A stretch of 64,000 bases of DNA from Metabacillus crassostreae. Its GTDB lineage: Bacteria; Bacillota; Bacilli; Bacillales; Bacillaceae. Positions 51,790-59,668 of this stretch are shown here, one piece after another; position 1 is the stretch's first letter, and every line of letters begins with the position of its first letter. The notes beneath the pieces are model-generated. The model saw nothing but the letters and a program-made list of their open reading frames with translations. It was not told where the DNA came from and did not search any database. Location: contig NZ_JAFBDU010000002.1 of the NCBI RefSeq assembly GCF_016908395.1, positions 620,001 to 684,000 on the forward strand. Direction: 5' to 3'. Both the position numbers and the translations under genes were made by a program.

Positions 51790-52887
51790 ATGCAAAAGCA
51801 AACATTAGGATTTTTGGTTATTAATAAAAAGCATGAAAACACGTATATCACTGAGATTGCAAAAAGAAGTGAGTATTTTAATATAGAATGTGTACGATTT
51901 GAACCTATGTCAATTGATCCTGCTTCTTTACTTATTAACGGAGAGAAATTCGATCCACCATCACAGCAGTGGATAAGTTCATCCTTTCCAATTCCCTCTT
52001 TTATTTATGACAGATGCTTTTATAATAGTCATCAAGCATCAAAAAAAGGCAAACCAATTGTTGAATGGCTTAAGAAGAATCCTACTACCACTTTTTTAGG
52101 ATTTGGTTTACCCGATAAATGGCAGGTTTATACTTCGTTAAGAGGTCAACAAATAATAGATTCCTATCTTCCACAAACAGAGCTCTTAAATGATCCAATT
52201 CAAGTGATCAAGCATTTAAAAGTAGCAGGACCTTGTATTCTTAAACCTATAAATGGCTCAAGAGGTGTAGGAATTATTGCTATTAAGCAAACCTCAGAAA
52301 ACATTACGATTACTTATCATAAAGGTCATGATAAAAAAATGAAGAATTTTTCAACACTAAAGGATTTATCAAAATGGTGTGAAAAGCTTATCTCTCAGCA
52401 AGCTTATTTGCTACAACCCTTACTTCCATTAACAGATGCTAACAATTACCCTTTTGATATCAGGTTATTTCTGCAAAAAAATCAAACTGGAGAATGGAAT
52501 TTAATTGAAAAAGGAATTCGCAAAGGATATCACGGATCATTTTTATCAAATTTAAATAGTGGAGGAGATCCTTTAAGCTTTGCTGATTGGTCTCAATCAT
52601 TAACATATAAGCAAAAATATCTACTTGAAGATGAACTAGCAACAATTATCGATTACTTACCTCTATTACTGGAAAAGCAATTTAAACAGCTGTTTGAAAT
52701 CGGTGTTGACATTGGCTATGCACAAGATGGTTCTATTTGGATACTTGATATCAATTCAAAGCCTGGTAGAAAAACATTTACCAAAACAAACCCTAAATTA
52801 AAAGAGAAGCTTTATAATGCCCCATTAAAGTATTGTCAGTTTCTTAGTAACGATCCAACCGCTAAAGGAGTCGAGATAAATGACTGA
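51790..52887 (+). CDS. yheC: YheC-type ATP-grasp protein, copy 1
   Basis: A 365-residue shorter form lacking the ~100-residue N-terminal domain of YheD. It has KPINGSRGVGIIAI, FDIRLFLQKN and FEIGVDIGYAQDGSIWILDINSKPGRK. Length matches B. subtilis YheC (about 363). It follows copy 1 by 50 bases with AGGAACGAAGGGAATGACGTAA upstream, and overlaps the next gene by 8 bases. YheC and YheD probably act together in the mother cell during coat formation. Confidence 0.88.
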   Translation: MQKQTLGFLVINKKHENTYITEIAKRSEYFNIECVRFEPMSIDPASLLINGEKFDPPSQQWISSSFPIPSFIYDRCFYNSHQASKKGKPIVEWLKKNPTTTFLGFGLPDKWQVYTSLRGQQIIDSYLPQTELLNDPIQVIKHLKVAGPCILKPINGSRGVGIIAIKQTSENITITYHKGHDKKMKNFSTLKDLSKWCEKLISQQAYLLQPLLPLTDANNYPFDIRLFLQKNQTGEWNLIEKGIRKGYHGSFLSNLNSGGDPLSFADWSQSLTYKQKYLLEDELATIIDYLPLLLEKQFKQLFEIGVDIGYAQDGSIWILDINSKPGRKTFTKTNPKLKEKLYNAPLKYCQFLSNDPTAKGVEIND

Positions 52888-54253
52888 TATTTATTCTATC
52901 AATACATCAAACTCCGAAGATTTTATTGTATATCTCCCATTAATATCAAAAAAACATGGTGAGATTAACACAATATCGTTTGGCACAATAAATATTTCGT
53001 GTGAAGTTCAATATCTGCCTGAGCTTCAAGATTCAATTGTTATCTCAGAGCAGCTCTGCAAAGAACTTCAGCTTCCGAAAGATGGAAAAACTCACTTGAT
53101 TTTTCATGAACAAAATCTCCACCTTGGACCATTAATTGGGATTTTCACAGCCGGTTTTACTGATTCACCTCTAAGACCTATTGGAGAACGTTCATTATTT
53201 TTTGCTAAGTTTTTATCTCTTGATCAGTCAATTGGGTTATTCACTTTTGTCTTTGGAGCTCATCATATTGATTGGGAAAATGGAACTGTTGAAGGGTTCA
53301 CACATGGTAAAGACGGCTGGAAAAAATGTAGCTTTCCCTTTCCAAATGTAGTCTATGATCGATTACCCAATAGAAGAATTGAAAACCATCAAGCTCTTAA
53401 ATTAGTAAAAAAACGGTTAACCGAAGAATACTGTATTCCATGGTATAATCCAGGATTTTTCAATAAATGGTCTGTGCACCAGCTACTTATTAAAGATATG
53501 AAAGTCGCAAAATATCTTCCTGAAACTATTCAACAACCTACAATTAGCCAAATGGAAGAATTGCTTTCTATTTATCAAAATATCTATTTAAAGCCTGAGA
53601 ACGGAAGCTTAGGTCTTGGTGTTTTTCAATTAATGTATTCCCGTGAAGAGAATACATATTATTCACGATATCGAGATGACAACGAAATAAATCGTTTAAG
53701 AAAGTACCCATCAATTGAACATTTTTTAAAAGTAGCTTTTAAAGACCGACTTTTATCAAATTATTTAGCACAACAAGGAATTAAGCTCATTCGCTTAGAT
53801 GGAAAATCCATCGATTTTAGAATTCATACAAATAAAAATGAGCATGGAGATTGGAAGATCACTGCTCTTGCTGCAAAGGTAGCAGGAAAAGGCAGTGTAA
53901 CAACTCACTTAAACAATGGTGGTGTTGTTAAAACATTAGAAGAAATCTACGATGACCCCACAGAACGCTTAAAAGCATTTCATGACTTAACTGAAGCTGC
54001 TATCCTTTTAAGTGAAAGTATCGATCATTCAATTCCTGGTTTTATAGGAGAAATTGGATTTGATTTCGGAATAGATCAAGAAGGAAGAGTATGGATGTTT
54101 GAAGCAAACTCAAAGCCTGGAAGATCCATTTTTACACATCCAGAACTAAAAGATGCAGACCTCTTATCAAGAAAGAGCTCTCTGCAATACGGATATTATC
54201 TGACAAAAAAAGCGATTTTTTCCCCAGAGGATATTATAAATGAAGAAGTCTAA
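52880..54253 (+). CDS. YheD-type ATP-grasp protein, copy 2
   Basis: A 457-residue long form. ATP-grasp motifs: KPENGSLGLGVFQL, IDFRIHTNKN and GEIGFDFGIDQEGRVWMFEANSKPGRS. The N-terminal domain (first ~100 residues) is weakly similar to copy 1. It starts inside the yheC stop region (AAAGGAGTCGAGATAA upstream) and so is translationally coupled. Divergence from copy 1 is large, so duplication is old. Confidence 0.86.
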   Translation: MTDIYSINTSNSEDFIVYLPLISKKHGEINTISFGTINISCEVQYLPELQDSIVISEQLCKELQLPKDGKTHLIFHEQNLHLGPLIGIFTAGFTDSPLRPIGERSLFFAKFLSLDQSIGLFTFVFGAHHIDWENGTVEGFTHGKDGWKKCSFPFPNVVYDRLPNRRIENHQALKLVKKRLTEEYCIPWYNPGFFNKWSVHQLLIKDMKVAKYLPETIQQPTISQMEELLSIYQNIYLKPENGSLGLGVFQLMYSREENTYYSRYRDDNEINRLRKYPSIEHFLKVAFKDRLLSNYLAQQGIKLIRLDGKSIDFRIHTNKNEHGDWKITALAAKVAGKGSVTTHLNNGGVVKTLEEIYDDPTERLKAFHDLTEAAILLSESIDHSIPGFIGEIGFDFGIDQEGRVWMFEANSKPGRSIFTHPELKDADLLSRKSSLQYGYYLTKKAIFSPEDIINEEV

Positions 54254-55277
54254 TCTTTTTCCGCTAGTTGGAATTCTAGCTAGTAAAGGTAGAAAAAGTA
54301 ATAGCTTCTGTGGTGATGCTGTCATGTTTAAAGCGATACAAAAGGAGCTTATGAATAAAGGTGGTCTTTCCTTTGTCTTTACAACAGATGATCTACATGA
54401 TAACAGGATAACAGGTTATGTATTTTCAGAAAAAAATCAAAAATGGGGAAAGACATCTTTCCCTTTTCCACCTATCATCTACAATAAAATTTCATCTAGA
54501 ATGGACGAAAAAACAACTGACTTTATAAAATTAAAACAAGCCTATCAACAAAAAAATAAGACCTTTTTTAATCCTTGCTTTTTTAACAAATGGCAATGTT
54601 ATCAGGCTTTAACAAAAGAACAAAAACTTCAAACATATCTTCCAAAAACATGGCTTCATTCAAACAGCTCATTTATCCTGGACTTACTTAAGTTTGGTGC
54701 AATTTATGTAAAGCCTATAAAAGGACGTAAAGGTAAAGGGATTTATAAGCTAAGCGAACAAGATAATACGTACTATATCTTTACTAAAGATACCTTCAAA
54801 ACTTATCATAAAAGGTCCTTCTTGGATGAACTTGAAGACATTATCCATAAAGATTATATTTTGCAACAGGAAATTAAAACAGATACTGTAGAAGGCTGTA
54901 AATATGATTTGAGAATTCATTGTCTATATTCTTCTGGTTCCTATCAGATAACAGGTATTGGTGTAAGAAAGGCAGCAAAAAATTCAATTATCACTCATGT
55001 TCCAAATGGAGGAGAAATCATTTCATTGGCTAATGTAGAGGATAAAGTTTCCATTAACGAGCTGAATCACCTTACAGACCTTGTGGGTAATTCCCTTAGT
55101 AAAAGGTTTGGATTTGTTGGTGAATTTTCAATGGATATCGGAATCTCGCCACATGGTAAACCTTACATATTTGAAGTGAATTCAAAACCTATGTTATTTG
55201 ATGAAAAAAACATCCAGAAAAAAAGAATAACTTACCTTACTGAGCTTTTTATTGAACTTGCAAATAAAAAACAATAA
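54240..55277 (+). CDS. YheC-type ATP-grasp protein, copy 2
   Basis: A 345-residue short form with KPIKGRKGKGIYKL, YDLRIHCLYS and GEFSMDIGISPHGKPYIFEVNSKPM. It overlaps the preceding gene by 14 bases (AGAGGATATTATAA as its ribosome binding site). Like copy 1 it lacks the N-terminal domain. Together with 52880-54253 it mirrors the 50384-52887 pair. Confidence 0.86.
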   Translation: MKKSNLFPLVGILASKGRKSNSFCGDAVMFKAIQKELMNKGGLSFVFTTDDLHDNRITGYVFSEKNQKWGKTSFPFPPIIYNKISSRMDEKTTDFIKLKQAYQQKNKTFFNPCFFNKWQCYQALTKEQKLQTYLPKTWLHSNSSFILDLLKFGAIYVKPIKGRKGKGIYKLSEQDNTYYIFTKDTFKTYHKRSFLDELEDIIHKDYILQQEIKTDTVEGCKYDLRIHCLYSSGSYQITGIGVRKAAKNSIITHVPNGGEIISLANVEDKVSINELNHLTDLVGNSLSKRFGFVGEFSMDIGISPHGKPYIFEVNSKPMLFDEKNIQKKRITYLTELFIELANKKQ

Positions 55278-55342
55278 TTACCAAAAGGGATTTCTCCTTT
55301 TCATGCCGTATATTTTATATAGCTAGGAAAGGAGCGAGAAAA

Positions 55343-55552
55343 TTGATTACACATTTTCAATATAAACCTTTATTTAAACAAGCAAATTTACCAGGCTGGA
55401 GAATCTCCTTTTATTTTCGAGGTACTCAATACGATGGAATTTATCATAAAAATGGGCAAATTGAATGGGGAACTATTCAACCTCCAAAGGAAGAAGAATT
55501 AGCGATTCATACACAAATTCATGAATTAATGCTTTTTCATGTATATGAATGA
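55343..55552 (+). CDS. yheE: YheE family protein
   Basis: A 69-residue protein matching YheE: HFQYKPLFKQANLPGWRISFYF, GIYHKNGQIEWG and a short acidic C-terminus. The start is TTG behind AAAGGAGCGAGAAAA. It follows the ATP-grasp array with 65 bases between, as yheE follows yheCD in B. subtilis. Function unknown, probably sporulation. Confidence 0.82.
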   Translation: MITHFQYKPLFKQANLPGWRISFYFRGTQYDGIYHKNGQIEWGTIQPPKEEELAIHTQIHELMLFHVYE

Positions 55553-55599
55553 TACAAACTCCTAACGTACAAAATACTTTGTATGAGGAGGCATAAAAA

Positions 55600-55788
55600 A
55601 TGACTGACAAACATGATGATGTAAAACAAGATGTGAATTATGAAGGAAAGAACAAAGCCTATCTAGATATTGATCGAATGATTAACGAAGGCCTTTCTGG
55701 TGGCTCTGTTCATATGAGAGAGGAAACAACTAATATTGAAGAAGCTAGAGATCTAAAAAAAGAGGATCCACCTTTTGAAGCGGAATGA
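55600..55788 (+). CDS. Small acidic hydrophilic protein, YozQ/DUF4025-like
   Basis: A 62-residue, very polar protein with NYEGKNKAYLDIDRMINEGLSGG and HMREETTNIEEARDL, resembling the DUF4025 (YozQ) family as I recall it. RBS GAGGAGGCATAAAAA is strong. It lies in the same direction as yheE, 47 bases away, and ends before a strong terminator. Confidence 0.68.
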   Translation: MTDKHDDVKQDVNYEGKNKAYLDIDRMINEGLSGGSVHMREETTNIEEARDLKKEDPPFEAE

Positions 55789-55804
55789 TTAAAAGCAAGT
55801 AAAA

Positions 55805-55862
55805 ATCCCCCTTATTATATATGACTAACTTGTCCTTAAACCAATAAGGGGGATGGCTTTTT
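55805..55862 (+). terminator. Terminator of the yheD-yheE region
   Basis: ATCCCCCTTATT at 55805-55816 pairs perfectly with AATAAGGGGGAT at 55843-55854 around a 26-base loop, followed by GGCTTTTTATT. Confidence 0.75.
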
Positions 55863-55872
55863 ATTGAAACTC

Positions 55873-56859
55873 TCACTTCTTCAATGTAATAAGATACCAG
55901 CCTGCTTCTTTCACAAGAGGTGAAAATGATGTTACCCCTAGGTCTGCATTTCCAGCAATTTTCTTAATCTCTTTTTTTGTAGGCAAAGGATAAAGGTTTT
56001 CATAAGCAGAGAAAAAACTATTAAAAATACTCGAAAATTGCTTTCCATGCTTCCCATTTTTGATCGGAGTTATGATCGATATTATACCTCCTTCAGATAG
56101 CCACTCCCCTATATGTGTAAAAAGCTTCTGTCGTTCTTCTTTTGATAAATAATGTAGTAAATTATGAACCAAAACCAAGTCAGCTTCATTGTCAGGAATC
56201 CAGTCAAAAACATTTTTACATTCAATGTTTACTTTATCTAATGAATCAGACCTAGCTTGGGCTTCCAACGCAACTTCTTCGTTCACTTCTAACCCATGCA
56301 TATTTATTTGTGGATATTTATCTGCTAGTCTTTGTAAATACCCACCATGTCCACAGCCTACATCAACAATTTCTTGTATCTTATTTTTCCTCACTAATTT
56401 TGATATTTTCCTTAAAGCTATTTGCTCCAACATTGAGGAGGTTTGCGCCACTACCGTTCCATGTAATTCCTCGTTAAAGACATGTTTCTTATTCGTTTTC
56501 ATCATTGAAGGGTAACTTAAAAGGGTAGGAATATGTAATTCCATCATTTCTTTTAAAATGGCCCCAGTTGAGCGTGAATTTTTCTTTGGTGCTGGTAACA
56601 TCATTTTCTTTATCGTTTGGAATCTTCCTTTTGATCCTTTTTTTATATAAGAAATAGCTACACCAACATCAATCCATCTTTGTAGGAGATCTTCTTGTAA
56701 GCTATATTGTTCTGCTACTTGAGAAACTGTTTTCGGCTTTTTAAATGCTGTATATAAATTTAATTCATACCCTATGTACGCATGCCAGCTGTATAAAAAT
56801 GGTATGTTTCGTTTCATCCAACCTCTAGCTTTGATTATTCGAATATACTCAGTAATCAT
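55873..56859 (-). CDS. Class I SAM-dependent methyltransferase
   Basis: A ~328-residue methyltransferase. The N-terminal ~110 residues look like the winged-helix dimerisation domain of small-molecule O-methyltransferases (TVSQVAEQYSLQEDLLQRWIDVG). The Rossmann domain has motif I VDVGCGHGGYLQRLA, motif II MHGLEVNEEVALEA and LVLVHNLLHYLSKEERQKLF. I start at 56859 behind GGAGGAG; an in-frame TTG is 6 bases upstream. Its start overlaps the FAD-enzyme stop by 11 bases, so the two are one pathway. Confidence 0.85.
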   Translation of the reverse strand: MITEYIRIIKARGWMKRNIPFLYSWHAYIGYELNLYTAFKKPKTVSQVAEQYSLQEDLLQRWIDVGVAISYIKKGSKGRFQTIKKMMLPAPKKNSRSTGAILKEMMELHIPTLLSYPSMMKTNKKHVFNEELHGTVVAQTSSMLEQIALRKISKLVRKNKIQEIVDVGCGHGGYLQRLADKYPQINMHGLEVNEEVALEAQARSDSLDKVNIECKNVFDWIPDNEADLVLVHNLLHYLSKEERQKLFTHIGEWLSEGGIISIITPIKNGKHGKQFSSIFNSFFSAYENLYPLPTKKEIKKIAGNADLGVTSFSPLVKEAGWYLITLKK

Positions 56860-58180
56860 TTGCAACTCCTCCTTTATATCTCCATGGATAATCCTCTTTC
56901 ATTGTGAACAAATGATCAGATTGAAGCATTTGTTCCTTCTGATAAGAACGCGCTGGTAATAAACCAAGTTGAATAAATCTTTCATATAAAGACTCTTTCC
57001 ACATTCCTAATCCTGAAATATTTAGCATTTGCTTGTAATGAAGCATATGATCTTTTTCCATCTGTTTAAACCCTCGACCACGTATTTTTGTAAAATAACG
57101 AAAGGGCTTTGAGTAAGCAAGTGCTGCTAAATGACTAAGGTTTAATAAATGATCAACTCTAGGTTTTCTTACTTTTTCGAACAAGCTAAGATGCTTTTCG
57201 GAATAATCATTTTGTTCATCCATCCAGCAAATTAAATCACCTAAAGCATCACCATCTTGAATTGCTAAATTCATCCCTTCACCAGCCATTGGATGTACAG
57301 TATGTGCTGCATCACCGATGATCACCTTGTTGTGTTTAGAATAATCTTTTGCATGATATTGAAAGGGAATCATTAATTGAATTTGCTTCCAGGAAGGAAT
57401 TTGATTAACATAAGTATCTAGCTCAGGACAAAGAGAAATAACTCTATCAAAAAAGTCTTCAATCCCCTTCTCCTTAATTTCCTTATATTGTCCTGAAGGT
57501 ATCAAATAAACGGACCTTACCTTATTATCAGGTAAAGGAAATAAGCCTAAAAATGTATCTTTGGTGGAAATCATTTTTCCTTCTGTTAAATCACTCGGTC
57601 TAGGAAAAGTTACAGTTAAGAAATGATGATCGTACATTTGCTCTTTGATATCATTTCCAATGTACTGTCTTACTTTTGATCTCCTTCCCTCTGCCCCGAC
57701 AAACATCTTTGCATTTATTTGTAGAGTTGACCCATTATAATTAATTAAGGCTTTACCTTCATCAACAAATTCTGTAAACCTTGCAGGTTGATAATAATGA
57801 AACGTAGTATATTTCATCGCATTATCCAATATAATTTTCTTTAACTCTTCATGAGGAATCATTAATCCATAGTTATACGGCGTACTGATCACGCGATAAT
57901 CCATCTTTGATTTTCCTCTTTGCTGATAATAGCCTGATTTATTTTTCTTTTCTACAACTGAAATGGTGTGAAGTGGATGTCCATTCTTTCTAATTTCTTC
58001 TACTATATTTAATCTTCGAAATATTTCTAAGCTCTTCGGCTGTAACAGTTCCCCCTTATAAGTATGGGAGCTTCCCTTTTGCTGCTCAACTACAGTCACA
58101 TCGATTCCACACATCGCTAGCCTTAAAGCAACAGTTAGACCACCAACTCCTCCACCAATAATCAAAACATCTGTATTCAC
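56849..58180 (-). CDS. FAD-dependent aromatic monooxygenase (UbiH/PHBH type)
   Basis: A 443-residue flavoprotein. N-terminal FAD motif VLIIGGGVGGLTVALRLA (about 5-22), the DG motif region FVGAEGRRSKVRQYIG and the second FAD motif VIIGDAAHTVHPMAGEGMNL. It resembles UbiH/para-hydroxybenzoate-hydroxylase-type enzymes that hydroxylate aromatic or quinone-like substrates using NAD(P)H and O2. With the coupled methyltransferase it gives a hydroxylation plus methylation unit. The substrate is unknown. Confidence 0.86.
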   Translation of the reverse strand: MNTDVLIIGGGVGGLTVALRLAMCGIDVTVVEQQKGSSHTYKGELLQPKSLEIFRRLNIVEEIRKNGHPLHTISVVEKKNKSGYYQQRGKSKMDYRVISTPYNYGLMIPHEELKKIILDNAMKYTTFHYYQPARFTEFVDEGKALINYNGSTLQINAKMFVGAEGRRSKVRQYIGNDIKEQMYDHHFLTVTFPRPSDLTEGKMISTKDTFLGLFPLPDNKVRSVYLIPSGQYKEIKEKGIEDFFDRVISLCPELDTYVNQIPSWKQIQLMIPFQYHAKDYSKHNKVIIGDAAHTVHPMAGEGMNLAIQDGDALGDLICWMDEQNDYSEKHLSLFEKVRKPRVDHLLNLSHLAALAYSKPFRYFTKIRGRGFKQMEKDHMLHYKQMLNISGLGMWKESLYERFIQLGLLPARSYQKEQMLQSDHLFTMKEDYPWRYKGGVANDY

Positions 58181-58280
58181 CTACTCACCTCTTTAATCGT
58201 TTGTTTTATATTGATTACCCCTGCTAAAAACTCAACGAAACATCCAAACTCTCTACTAATGATTTCTCTTAAGACATAAA

Positions 58281-58304
58281 AAGACTGACATTTGTCAGTC
58301 TTCA
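58281..58304 (-). terminator. Terminator hairpin before the FAD gene region
   Basis: AAGACTGACA pairs with TGTCAGTCTT around TT; on the minus strand an A/T-rich tail follows. It ends the small minus-strand ORFs at 58295-58482. Confidence 0.7.
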
Positions 58305-58435
58305 TCACATGATTGTTTTCCTAATTTAAATTGATCTAAAAACTCGTTATATCCTTCTATCTTTCCTTCTATCTTCGCAATTGTAATCTCGTCTAAATTT
58401 TCCTCATCTAGCTTTTGACAATTTTCCTTTATCAT
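58295..58435 (-). CDS. Small acidic ORF, 46 residues
   Basis: A 46-codon frame, MIKENCQKLDEENLDEITI at the start, with KIEGKIEGYNEFLDQF in the middle. It has no ribosome binding site of its own but its ATG overlaps the TGA of a 16-codon frame (ATGA) that does, so translation may be coupled. Alternatively the two frames are halves of one gene split by a frameshift. No family recognised. Confidence 0.4.
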   Translation of the reverse strand: MIKENCQKLDEENLDEITIAKIEGKIEGYNEFLDQFKLGKQSCDED

Positions 58436-58482
58436 TGTTTTACATAAGATGCTATTGCCGTCTCATTAAATGTTTCTAGCAT
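58432..58482 (-). CDS. Short leader-like ORF, 16 residues
   Basis: ATG behind GGGAGGCTTTAAT opens MLETFNETAIASYVKQ and stops on TGA, sharing ATGA with the next frame. It may be a leader peptide or the first part of a frameshifted gene. Confidence 0.35.
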   Translation of the reverse strand: MLETFNETAIASYVKQ

Positions 58483-58628
58483 ATTAAAGCCTCCCTATTA
58501 TTCGCTTTATTCTTCTTTACCCTTTTTAAAAAAAGAATAACTTGTGACAATCATTCAATTTCCTTTTAAGCGATCCATTTCTTTTCTATAATGTTTATAA
58601 GACTTATTGCGCGAAATGAGGAGATTTT

Positions 58629-59528
58629 ATGCTAGAAAAATTAATGCAACATTATAAACATGCTTTGACAACAAGTTATTCTCCTAATGATTCAACATAT
58701 GAATGGTTTCAAACTGAACTTGGACAAACCTTTGGAATTCTAAAGTCTTCTCTATCAGTAACTGAAAAAAAATTACTAGTCACTCTTTTTCACCAAATCC
58801 AAACAACTAATGAAGACAACTTTTCAGTTAGTCAGCAAAAATGGTACGACTTTTTGTTTTCAGAAAAACCAATGGATAATCCTCCATTAGCTGCTGAACA
58901 AAGTAATGTTCGTTTTTACTATTTTTATTTAACAAAACCAATTGATGATAAGCAAAGCTTTGAGGAGGCAGTTCAAGGTATATTAAATTCAGATCTTATT
59001 ATTTGGTTGAACACCTCTCAAGGTATCATAATTGAAGAAAAACCCACTGCTATTTTAGAAATGGATTCCTTAAAGAATTTAAGTGATACATTAACAAGTG
59101 ACTTTTATGTGGAGCCATTCTTATACATTGGACAACTTCAAAAAAATGACTCTTATCTTAGAGAGAAGTTCAAGCAAGAGCAAAACTGCTTTCAAACTGT
59201 ACATCATACTTCAAACCGTGAAAGAGTGATAAGCTTTTATGAAGCGCTTCCCTTACTTGTGCTCAAGTCACCTTCAAAAATTAGTGAAAAATTACTATCA
59301 AATCATTTAGTAGAGGCTCTTGAGGATAATGAACTTATTCATACAATAGAAGCATTTCTTCAATCAAACTTAAACGCATCGTCAACAGCAAAAAGATTAT
59401 TTATTCATCGAAATAGTCTACAATATCGTTTAGAAAAACTATTGGAAAAAACAGGTATAGATATTAGGATTTTTTCAAATGCAGCGTTTATATTTTTAGC
59501 AATAATGGTTGCTCGCTTAGAAGATTAA
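58629..59528 (+). CDS. PucR-type helix-turn-helix regulator, YxkF-like
   Basis: A 299-residue protein. The C-terminal ~60 residues carry the PucR/CdaR HTH (IHTIEAFLQSNLNASSTAKRLFIHRNSLQYRLEKL). The rest is a helical/alpha-beta region without recognised ligand motif. In Bacillus a regulator of this type (YxkF) lies next to msmX, and the same holds here. It may control msmX. RBS GAGGAGATTTT. Confidence 0.78.
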   Translation: MLEKLMQHYKHALTTSYSPNDSTYEWFQTELGQTFGILKSSLSVTEKKLLVTLFHQIQTTNEDNFSVSQQKWYDFLFSEKPMDNPPLAAEQSNVRFYYFYLTKPIDDKQSFEEAVQGILNSDLIIWLNTSQGIIIEEKPTAILEMDSLKNLSDTLTSDFYVEPFLYIGQLQKNDSYLREKFKQEQNCFQTVHHTSNRERVISFYEALPLLVLKSPSKISEKLLSNHLVEALEDNELIHTIEAFLQSNLNASSTAKRLFIHRNSLQYRLEKLLEKTGIDIRIFSNAAFIFLAIMVARLED

Positions 59529-59550
59529 TCATTACTATTTTCATTAAATT

Positions 59551-59592
59551 ACAAGTTGCACAAAAAGGCTGATATTTTTTCGTGCAACTTGT
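59551..59592 (+). promoter_or_regulatory. Perfect 11-bp inverted repeat upstream of msmX
   Basis: ACAAGTTGCAC at 59551-59561 is the exact reverse complement of GTGCAACTTGT at 59582-59592, with a 20-base AT-rich centre. It lies just before the msmX -35 and after the regulator's stop. It could be an operator for the upstream PucR-type regulator or a terminator of that gene; the lack of a T run after the right arm favours an operator. Confidence 0.55.
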
Positions 59593-59595
59593 ACG

Positions 59596-59625
59596 TTTAC
59601 TTTATTCTTTGAAATCCCTTACAAT
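59596..59625 (+). promoter_or_regulatory. Candidate sigma-A promoter of msmX
   Basis: TTTACT at 59596-59601 and TACAAT at 59620-59625 are separated by 18 bases. The start of transcription would be near 59632. Confidence 0.55.
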
Positions 59626-59634
59626 GAAGTCAAG

Positions 59635-59648
59635 TTAAAACGCTTTCA
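59635..59648 (+). promoter_or_regulatory. cre-like site in the msmX leader
   Basis: TTAAAACGCTTTCA matches the CcpA operator consensus TGWAARCGYTWNCW with one mismatch at the second base. It lies just downstream of the predicted start of transcription, where CcpA would block elongation. Confidence 0.55.
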
Positions 59649-59668
59649 GAAATAAGGAGGAATAGAAA

